A stretch of 5,598 bases of DNA, taken from positions 1 to 5,598 of the forward strand of contig NZAF01000001.1 of NCBI GenBank assembly GCA_002686115.1. Direction: 5' to 3'. Of this stretch, positions 1 to 4,897 are shown in pieces. The notes below the pieces were generated by a model. The model was not told the origin of the DNA, searched no databases, and saw nothing but the letters and a program-made list of their open reading frames with translations. Origin of the DNA: Halobacteriovorax sp. GTDB lineage: Bacteria > Bdellovibrionota > Bacteriovoracia > Bacteriovoracales > Bacteriovoracaceae. A program made the position numbers and the translations under genes. Within the stretch, counting starts at the first letter, position 1; every line of letters begins with the position of its first letter.

Positions 1-490
1 CAATCTTTTTATTTTCTTTGGTTAAGTTAATGACGTTGTAGGTAACTTTAAGAGTCTTGTCGACTCTTTGGGCTTTGAAGTCTTGAACTTCAATTGTAAC
101 GGGACTTGTTAGGTCCTTTTGTCCAGGAACAGGGGCAAATAGATTACCACTTCCTGATTCCTCAGGGACTGAACTTGAAAGTTTTTCAGTAAGTTTTTCA
201 TTGATGATATTTAACTCATCTACTCTTGATGTAAGAGATATATTCTGACTTCTAAGCTCTCTAATTATTTCTGGCTCTGTAGAACGAATTTGTCTCTCAA
301 TTGTTCCAGCATAATACAGGGACGATGAGGCTATTATAATTGAAATCAATGTTAAAAATGCAGGTCCATAGGTAAGAAATGAAAATGAAAACTTATCAAT
401 CTTACGGTAGCGGGGTATCTTATTATTTTCATAGAAAATAAAAGAGATATCTTTTGAAACCTTTTCCTTGGTCGCTTTTATAATACTCAT
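1..490 (-). CDS. Bitopic inner-membrane protein with coiled coil (partial, C-terminus outside window)
   Basis: I do not recognise the family. The open frame gives 163 codons from the ATG at 490-488 and runs off the left edge without a stop. Residues 1-35 are polar and basic, as expected for a cytoplasmic tail. Residues about 38-61 are a hydrophobic membrane segment (LTLISIIIASSSLYYAG). Residues about 64-106 are charged and look like a coiled coil, followed by a Ser/Gly/Pro-rich linker (107-130). From about 131 (VTIEVQDFKA) a beta-rich domain begins, probably periplasmic. The start is fixed by an in-frame TAA two codons upstream. The ATG overlaps the stop of the upstream YkuD gene (TAATG), and no clear SD precedes it, so translation probably depends on coupling to that gene. 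This suggests a membrane partner of the peptidoglycan enzyme. The topology loosely recalls Csd5-type cell-shape proteins, but that comparison is inference. Confidence 0.85.
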   Translation of the reverse strand, partial: MSIIKATKEKVSKDISFIFYENNKIPRYRKIDKFSFSFLTYGPAFLTLISIIIASSSLYYAGTIERQIRSTEPEIIRELRSQNISLTSRVDELNIINEKLTEKLSSSVPEESGSGNLFAPVPGQKDLTSPVTIEVQDFKAQRVDKTLKVTYNVINLTKENKKI

Positions 491-1542
491 TAGTTACTTT
501 TAGCTGTTTCTGTTATGTCATCTTTAAGATTTAAGTGGCTTGTAAAAATTTCTTTTGGGTTTGATGACTCAAAAAACTTTAAACGGGGTTTAAAAGCAAC
601 ACTAGGGCCATGATCAACTTCTAGTCCTGCCTTCGTCCATTCTTCTGCAACAATCTTCCAATTATAATAAAGATCTTTTACAAGATAGAGAGTTTTCTTT
701 CCGACATCTTCAATTGTATTAGACTGATAATTTTGAATAAATGTAACAACGGCATAGTTATTTGTCTTAAGGATTGAGACGTTATCAATGCTAATCACAG
801 GTTTACCTGGGTTTGAAAAAACGGCCCTCTTATAATTTACATAATTATTATAATTCTTATGTCTATAGTCTCTAAACTTTTCTTTGTGATAAAAGTCCTT
901 GTAGCTATTAAAGTCTTCTTCTTGCCATGAAGTAAGCCAGCCGTTTAATGCATCTTCAATCTCATCACGAGTCGTCTGCCATGTCTCTTTCTTTAGAAAC
1001 TTTACCTCATGAGTAACGACGATACTTGTTTTGTTAAGTTCAATATATTGAGAAAGGTCAATGAGGTTTTTGTTATGTGCAACAATACATCCTCTAGAGT
1101 CTAGGCCTTTATCAATTCTTGTTTCATCATTTGTTGAGTGTAGCCAGATACCGCCACCAGTTTTTCCTGCAAGTCTATCAATTGGGTTAGGGTAGTTCAT
1201 GACAAAGGCACCGACACCATAAATTTCTCCGGCCTTACCATGTCTTTCAACGAGAGATTTGTGGGGAAGGAATTCTGTAAAACTATAAATCCCTTCTGGA
1301 GTTCTATGATCACCTTGAAAAATTTTATTTCCGGCTTTTTTTCCTGTTGCTACTTGAAAAGTTTCAATTAACTTAGGTCCATTTTCTTTTGTTTCATATA
1401 AGTAAAGTTTATGCGTCGATTTTTCTGCAAGTAAAATATGATGAGAGAGATAAGTGTCAGACTTTAAAATATTTTCAGGTAAGTATTCAGTCGCAAGAAC
1501 ACTTGAACAAGTCATTAAAAACGTCATTAGAATCTTTCTCAT
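490..1542 (-). CDS. Secreted YkuD-domain peptidoglycan enzyme with NTF2-like C-terminal domain (LD-carboxypeptidase/LD-transpeptidase, Csd6/Pgp2/Bd1075 type)
   Basis: The 350-residue product starts with a short Sec signal peptide, with likely cleavage after Ala17 (SVLA|TEY), so it should act in the periplasm. The YkuD catalytic domain spans about 36-178. It shows KLYLYE, the substrate-loop motif GDHRTPEGIYSF, IWLHS with His135, and SRGC with nucleophile Cys152, matching the family pattern H-x(n)-[ST]-[HR]-G-C. Residues about 190-303 resemble an NTF2-like domain (WLTSWQEEDFNSYKDFY at its start, YYNWKIVAEEW at its end). YkuD plus NTF2 is the architecture of Helicobacter Csd6, Campylobacter Pgp2 and Bdellovibrio Bd1075, LD-carboxypeptidases that trim tetrapeptide stems to tripeptides and set helical or curved cell shape. 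Carboxypeptidase rather than transpeptidase activity is therefore favoured but not shown by sequence. An AAGGA SD lies 8 nt before the ATG. The stop overlaps the next gene's ATG. Cys12 does not sit in a convincing lipobox. Confidence 0.93.
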   Translation of the reverse strand: MRKILMTFLMTCSSVLATEYLPENILKSDTYLSHHILLAEKSTHKLYLYETKENGPKLIETFQVATGKKAGNKIFQGDHRTPEGIYSFTEFLPHKSLVERHGKAGEIYGVGAFVMNYPNPIDRLAGKTGGGIWLHSTNDETRIDKGLDSRGCIVAHNKNLIDLSQYIELNKTSIVVTHEVKFLKKETWQTTRDEIEDALNGWLTSWQEEDFNSYKDFYHKEKFRDYRHKNYNNYVNYKRAVFSNPGKPVISIDNVSILKTNNYAVVTFIQNYQSNTIEDVGKKTLYLVKDLYYNWKIVAEEWTKAGLEVDHGPSVAFKPRLKFFESSNPKEIFTSHLNLKDDITETAKSN

Positions 1543-1550
1543 TTATATTA

Positions 1551-1555
1551 TCCTT
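1551..1555 (-). promoter_or_regulatory. Ribosome binding site of the YkuD gene
   Basis: Read on the minus strand this is AAGGA, 8 nt upstream of the ATG at 1542-1540. It supports that start, which also begins the signal peptide directly. Confidence 0.75.
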
Positions 1556-1565
1556 ATTTAATTGA

Positions 1566-1580
1566 ATATCATCCTGATAT
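1566..1580. repeat. Short inverted repeat ATATCA-N3-TGATAT in the leader of the YkuD gene
   Basis: A perfect 6-bp inverted repeat with a 3-nt centre lies between the stop of the candidate small ORF and the SD of the YkuD gene. It could be a small operator or a weak AT-rich hairpin. It lacks a following T-run in the minus direction, so it is not a convincing terminator. In DNA this AT-rich such a repeat can arise by chance. Confidence 0.3.
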
Positions 1581-1583
1581 GTT

Positions 1584-1694
1584 TTAAATACCTCTAAGCT
1601 TATCGTAAGTATGAGTCTTTATCTTAAACCAAGTTAAAGCGTTGGTCATTAAACTCTTGGTCATTAAACTCTTGGTCATTTTGCTATTACTCAT
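1584..1694 (-). CDS. Candidate small protein or leader peptide (36 aa) with in-frame MTKSL repeats
   Basis: Read on the minus strand, an ATG at 1694-1692 opens a 36-codon frame ending at TAA (1586-1584), 41 nt before the YkuD start. A GAGAG element (1699-1703) sits 4 nt upstream, a short but usable SD spacing. A good sigma70-like promoter lies just before it. The peptide starts MSNSK and continues with three five-residue units (MTKSL, MTKSL, MTNAL), then a basic tail containing TWFKIK and ending DKLRGI. It is strongly basic (seven Lys/Arg against one Asp) and has no signal peptide or membrane helix. I recognise no family. It may be a real small protein, a leader peptide for the YkuD operon, or a chance frame over a tandem repeat. 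The promoter, SD and 15-bp (five-codon) repeat period favour coding, but conservation is untested. Confidence 0.4.
   Translation of the reverse strand: MSNSKMTKSLMTKSLMTNALTWFKIKTHTYDKLRGI
1635..1679 (-). repeat. 15-bp tandem direct repeat, three copies
   Basis: On the minus strand the unit is ATGACCAAGAGTTTA. Two perfect copies occupy 1679-1665 and 1664-1650. The third (1649-1635) differs at three adjacent bases (AAC GC for AAG AG). The repeat is in phase with the candidate small ORF and each copy begins with an ATG. It could equally be an array of DNA-binding sites upstream of the YkuD gene or a replication-slippage product. Confidence 0.85.
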
Positions 1695-1714
1695 TTTTCT
1701 CTCAATATCATATT

Positions 1715-1744
1715 ATTTTAATGCAATTTTTAACACCTTATCAA
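1715..1744 (-). promoter_or_regulatory. Candidate sigma70-type promoter for the leftward operon
   Basis: On the minus strand, TTGATA (1744-1739, 5/6 to TTGACA) is separated by 18 bp from TAAAAT (1720-1715, 5/6 to TATAAT). Transcription would start near 1708, leaving a leader of about 14 nt before the small ORF, or about 165 nt before the YkuD ATG. This is inferred from consensus matching only. Confidence 0.45.
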
Positions 1745-1750
1745 CTTTTA

Positions 1751-1760
1751 GTTTTAAAAC
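1751..1760. promoter_or_regulatory. 10-bp palindrome between the divergent promoters (possible operator)
   Basis: GTTTTAAAAC is a perfect palindrome. It lies 6 bp upstream of the leftward -35 box and 23 bp upstream of the rightward -35 box, so a dimeric regulator there could affect both directions. It is AT-rich and short, so chance occurrence is possible. Confidence 0.25.
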
Positions 1761-1783
1761 AGTAGAGAAGTGATTTCCGGTAC

Positions 1784-1812
1784 TTGGAACATGTGAGATG
1801 GGCGGGTAAAAT
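1784..1812 (+). promoter_or_regulatory. Candidate sigma70-type promoter for the rightward operon
   Basis: TTGGAA (1784-1789, 4/6 match) is followed at 17 bp by TAAAAT (1807-1812, 5/6). The start of transcription would be near 1819, leaving a very short leader that begins essentially at the SD (1820-1825). An imperfect inverted element TTCC-N7-GGAA (1775-1789) overlaps the -35 box and might be an operator. Confidence 0.4.
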
Positions 1813-1819
1813 ATGTAAT

Positions 1820-1825
1820 AAGGAG
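1820..1825 (+). promoter_or_regulatory. Strong SD (AAGGAG) that fixes the start at 1832
   Basis: AAGGAG lies 6 nt before the ATG at 1832. The frame also extends up to a TTG at 1784, but that codon has no SD and overlaps the promoter. The 16 extra residues it would add include the SD itself read as codons. The ATG at 1832 is therefore the better start. Confidence 0.85.
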
Positions 1826-1831
1826 TGGTTT

Positions 1832-3862
1832 ATGCTTTGTTTATTCTTGGATGAATCTAGTACTTTCAGTAGCTTAAGAGATAATAATGAAATCGTGTAT
1901 GTAGATGACTTTAGCCAGATCACAAGTTTCACTGCCCAGAAGTATGACATCGTCGTCTTTGCAAGTGGTGATTTTACACCTCACATTGGTGATCTTGTTC
2001 CTGTTTTAGGACCACAAGTTAAGTTATTTAAGCCAAATGATGTTGAAGTTCCTCTTGAACGTGATTTTAAGATGTTACATGATGTAGAGTCTTTTCTTGA
2101 AGAATTATCTTCAACAAAAGTCTTAATGGAACAAGGCCTAAATTTCGATGAGAAACTAGATCTTGAAGGAACAAAGAATTTTAAACTACAGGGTGCTATT
2201 GAAAGTGTCATTACAGAGCAATCGGGTGAGAGCGTGAGTGAAGAAAATGAAAACGAAGAAGATGATGGTTTAAATATCTCGCTTCCAAGTGATGGGGAAA
2301 TGGATGAGATTACATCTATTTCTTTACAAATGCCTGATGAAGAAGCCGAAGTCATCGAAGAAAACCCTGATGAGATATCTTTAGAGGATGCTGATTCAGG
2401 CGATATCTCTCTTTCTGCAGATGGTGAAGATGAGGCCCAGAATCTCGAGATAAATGCCGATGAGATTGATCTTGGAGATGCTGATTCAGAGAGTTTTGAT
2501 CTTGCTGGTGATGATGACATTGCTGAGCTCAATGCTTCTAGTGAAGATGATGCAGGTGATGTTATTGAGATAGAAGAAGATGCAATATCTTTAGATGCTG
2601 GGAATGAAAACGCTGCATTCGAAGAACAAAATAGTGATTTAAGTGAACATACTGATAGTGAAAGCATAGATGAGACTCAAGCAGATATTCATATCGCTGA
2701 AGAAGCCAATGTTTCTGATGATGGTGATGAAGCGACACTCATGACTCAAGTCTCAAAGGATTTAATCGTTGATGAATCAGCGGATTTAACAGGTGCGACA
2801 GCAATCGAAGACTCTTTGGGCGAAGAAAAGGTTGAGCAGGAAAATGAACCTGTAAGCTTAGGAGAGTCGGATGATCTCTCTGGAATGGATGATCTTGATG
2901 ACTTAGGTGGCTTAGATGACCTTGATGATATGGGTGGTCTAGACGATCTTGATGATATGGGTGGGTTAGACGACCTTGACGATATGGATGATATGGATGA
3001 TAAGACAATTGTTGCACAGACTTCTGATTTTGATGAAGGAACTGGAAAGACTGTCGTAGGGGAGATGCCTAGCAGCTTCGCTAATGATGATGACGATTTA
3101 GATGCAACGATTATTCAGTCAGCTCCAAACATGAATGATGTAGAAGACGAAACAAGAACAATGATTTCGAGTGCGCCTGAAGTTCCAAAAGCAAATATAC
3201 CAATCGCTGATTTTTCTAAGAGTGTTGAGCAAGTTACCAATTCATTGATATCTTCTCTAGATAGTAATGAACTTCTAAACTTAAAAGTGACTCTCGGAGA
3301 ACTTAAAGAAGATCGAAATAATTTACTTAAGAGAGTGGAAGAGCTTGAAGAGATTAATAATAATCTAAAGCAAGAAACTCTTAATTATAAAGCTGATAAC
3401 GATGAGTTAAAGATTGAACTTTCCATTCTTAGAAAAAGACATATTGCAGAGAATGAAAATATGAAGCATGCTCTAGCTATTAGTGAACAAAAAAGAGAAA
3501 TTCTAAATACTAAGCTCAAAAATGCCGTTCAAGAAATGGGTAGCTCTTCCAAAAGAAATGATATGTCTGATAATCAAGTACGGCAAAGAGAAAGAGAGCT
3601 AGAGAATCAGCTTGAGCTCATGGCAATTGATTCAGATTCAAAAGTAAAAAGTAGAGATACAAAGATTTTAGAACTCAAAAGAAAAATAGATTCTTTAGAG
3701 TTTAATATGGAAAATATGTCTATCAGAGAGAAGCAATCAAGAAAGGATAAAATTCTTCTTGAAGATAAATTAGCGAGAGTTATCGATACTTTAAGAAGTT
3801 CTTTGAATGTTTTAGAAGATGATATAGATGTAAATGATATTGATCACGATTTAAATGTATAA
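1832..3862 (+). CDS. Large acidic, repeat-bearing coiled-coil protein (scaffold-like, unknown function)
   Basis: The 676-residue product has no signal peptide or membrane helix and should be cytoplasmic. Four parts are visible. Residues 1-95 form a small alpha/beta domain (IVYVDDFSQITSF, YDIVVFAS, QVKLF), perhaps a degenerate receiver-like fold; this is weak. Residues about 131-450 are a disordered, very acidic region with roughly 113 Asp/Glu against 5 Lys/Arg. It carries about eight copies of a [IVF]-[SD]-L motif (for example EISL 181-184, DISL 191-194, EIDL 211-214, AISL 251-254). Residues 351-386 are four tandem nine-residue units of the form GLDDLDDMG. Residues 300-446 carry five Thr motifs of the form x-T-hydrophobic-hydrophobic, four of them after 390. 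Residues about 461-660 are long coiled coil. The layout recalls polar or motility scaffolds such as AglZ/FrzS, or FimV-type acidic linkers, without demonstrable homology. It is first in an operon with the GGDEF gene. Confidence 0.92.
   Translation: MLCLFLDESSTFSSLRDNNEIVYVDDFSQITSFTAQKYDIVVFASGDFTPHIGDLVPVLGPQVKLFKPNDVEVPLERDFKMLHDVESFLEELSSTKVLMEQGLNFDEKLDLEGTKNFKLQGAIESVITEQSGESVSEENENEEDDGLNISLPSDGEMDEITSISLQMPDEEAEVIEENPDEISLEDADSGDISLSADGEDEAQNLEINADEIDLGDADSESFDLAGDDDIAELNASSEDDAGDVIEIEEDAISLDAGNENAAFEEQNSDLSEHTDSESIDETQADIHIAEEANVSDDGDEATLMTQVSKDLIVDESADLTGATAIEDSLGEEKVEQENEPVSLGESDDLSGMDDLDDLGGLDDLDDMGGLDDLDDMGGLDDLDDMDDMDDKTIVAQTSDFDEGTGKTVVGEMPSSFANDDDDLDATIIQSAPNMNDVEDETRTMISSAPEVPKANIPIADFSKSVEQVTNSLISSLDSNELLNLKVTLGELKEDRNNLLKRVEELEEINNNLKQETLNYKADNDELKIELSILRKRHIAENENMKHALAISEQKREILNTKLKNAVQEMGSSSKRNDMSDNQVRQRERELENQLELMAIDSDSKVKSRDTKILELKRKIDSLEFNMENMSIREKQSRKDKILLEDKLARVIDTLRSSLNVLEDDIDVNDIDHDLNV
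2882..2989 (+). repeat. Four tandem 27-bp units encoding GLDDLDDMG
   Basis: Units at 2882-2908, 2909-2935, 2936-2962 and 2963-2989 encode GMDDLDDLG, GLDDLDDMG, GLDDLDDMG and GLDDLDDMD. The units differ mostly at synonymous third or first codon positions (ggt/ggc/ggg, tta/cta, gat/gac), while the amino-acid pattern holds. That fits an older repeat kept for its protein sequence rather than a fresh slippage product. The unit is not the Ca-binding RTX nonapeptide (GGxGxDxUx). Confidence 0.9.
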
Positions 3863-3865
3863 GGA
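3861..3865 (+). promoter_or_regulatory. SD overlapping the upstream stop codon, for a GTG start
   Basis: The TAA stop at 3860-3862 runs into AAGGA (3861-3865), which lies 5 nt before GTG at 3871. This arrangement supports the GTG start and suggests translation coupled to the coiled-coil gene. Confidence 0.75.
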
Positions 3866-3870
3866 AAATA

Positions 3871-4860
3871 GTGGAAGTTAAAGAAAATCACTACCAAAAA
3901 ATATTAGATTTTATTTGTCGCATAGGTGAGGTGGATGATCTTGTTCATTTTCTAGATTATGTAGATAATTTTTTACAAACTGATTTCAAAGCAAGTCCTA
4001 TTCTTGTTTATTCTACGAATGCAAACGCCGGAAAGAATGTTAGAAGTCATAGAAAAAAACAAATTGAAGAAATTTATTATCATAAAAATGAGATTAGGTC
4101 TTTTAAACAAGAAGTAAAAAAGAGGATTAAAGAAGTCATCACCATTGGTGATGAGGATCTTTTTTATTATACAATTCCACTTGGAACCTTTACGGAACAA
4201 GACTATTTTTTATGTTTTAAATGTCATGAAGAATTTTCGAAATCCATACTTGATTATTTTTTTCAGTTCTTAAAAACGACTCTTACAAAAATTGATCGCT
4301 ATCAAGAAGCGAGAGGTTTAAAATCCTTGGTTTATAAAGATGAAATAACAGGACTTTTTAATCAGAGACGATTTGGGGAAGATATTGATGAAGCCATCTC
4401 TCGTGCCAAAGAAGAGAAGCATCAATTTTCTGTTATATTTATCGATATTGATCATTTTAAACAAGTTAATGATGGACATGGACATTTGGTTGGTACCAAG
4501 CTTTTAAAGGATGTCGGTCACATTATTAAAACCTGTGTTCGTCCAGAAGACCTTTGCTATCGTTATGGTGGAGATGAATTTGTCATTATCGTGAAAAACA
4601 CATCATTTACAGAGGCCAAATCTATAGGTGATAGAGTCCTTAATAATATTAGCGAAGAGACATTTCATGTGACAAGAAATGAAGGGCTAAGTGGAGATAG
4701 TGAATTTAAACTAACTGTCTCAGTTGGAATTGCCTGTTATCCAGATGATGCAACAACAAGAGTTGAGATTATCAAATTAGCAGACCGTATGATGTATAAG
4801 GCCAAGCAAACAGGGCGTGGTAAGGTTTGTCACACAAAAGATCTATTTTCCAAAGAGTAA
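3871..4860 (+). CDS. GGDEF-domain cyclic-dinucleotide synthase with altered guanine-recognition residue
   Basis: This 329-residue cytoplasmic protein starts at GTG. Residues 1-150 form an alpha/beta sensory-type region (helix, PILVYST strand, helix, FYYTIPLG and YFLCFK strands, long linking helix), roughly GAF-like in order but not assignable. The GGDEF domain covers about 153-325: DEITGLFNQRRF (157-168), IDIDHFKQVN with metal Asp192 and base-contact Asn200, active-site GGDEF (233-237), VSVGIACYPDD, and a closing ADRMMYKAKQTGRGKV. RPED (224-227) sits five residues before GGDEF, the canonical RxxD inhibitory site. The odd point is NDGHGHLVGT: the last position, Asp in diguanylate cyclases (PleD Asp344, reads guanine), is Thr209. 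Hypr GGDEF enzymes that make 3',3'-cGAMP have Ser there. Catalysis looks intact, so the enzyme is probably active but its product (c-di-GMP, cGAMP or mixed) is open. It likely acts with the coiled-coil protein encoded just upstream. Confidence 0.95.
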   Translation: MEVKENHYQKILDFICRIGEVDDLVHFLDYVDNFLQTDFKASPILVYSTNANAGKNVRSHRKKQIEEIYYHKNEIRSFKQEVKKRIKEVITIGDEDLFYYTIPLGTFTEQDYFLCFKCHEEFSKSILDYFFQFLKTTLTKIDRYQEARGLKSLVYKDEITGLFNQRRFGEDIDEAISRAKEEKHQFSVIFIDIDHFKQVNDGHGHLVGTKLLKDVGHIIKTCVRPEDLCYRYGGDEFVIIVKNTSFTEAKSIGDRVLNNISEETFHVTRNEGLSGDSEFKLTVSVGIACYPDDATTRVEIIKLADRMMYKAKQTGRGKVCHTKDLFSKE

Positions 4861-4897
4861 AGTCTGATAAAATTGTGGAGATGATAGGACATAAAGA

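Noticed and set aside
490..1542. Lipoprotein reading of the YkuD signal peptide (Cys12)
   Set aside because: The residues before Cys12 (L-M-T) are a poor lipobox and the n/h regions would be unusually short. Ordinary signal peptidase cleavage near Ala17 fits better.
1635..1679. CRISPR-like array
   Set aside because: The 15-bp units are directly adjacent with no spacers and only three copies, so this is a simple tandem repeat.
1721..1765. 14-codon plus-strand frame (ATG to TAG) in the divergent region
   Set aside because: No SD, very short, and overlaps the leftward promoter.
1784..1831. N-terminal extension of the coiled-coil gene to a TTG at 1784
   Set aside because: No SD precedes TTG. 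The extension covers a likely promoter and the strong AAGGAG of the ATG at 1832.
1741..1950. 69-codon minus-strand frame across the start of the coiled-coil gene
   Set aside because: No SD, overlaps the well-supported gene start and both promoter elements, and has no recognisable domain.
1981..2667. 228-codon minus-strand frame, Ser-rich
   Set aside because: It is the antisense of the acidic region: GAT/GAA-rich codons read backwards give Ser/Phe-rich sequence. No SD or family resemblance.
2882..2989. RTX-type calcium-binding nonapeptides
   Set aside because: The period is nine residues, but the units lack the GGxGxDxUx pattern and the protein has no export features of RTX proteins.
2739..3017. 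92-codon minus-strand frame rich in His, Tyr, Pro and Gln
   Set aside because: Antisense shadow of the Asp/Leu/Gly tandem repeats. Its apparent repeats only mirror the coding strand.
3973..4200. 75-codon minus-strand frame inside the GGDEF gene
   Set aside because: Antisense to a clear protein-coding region, with no independent start signal.
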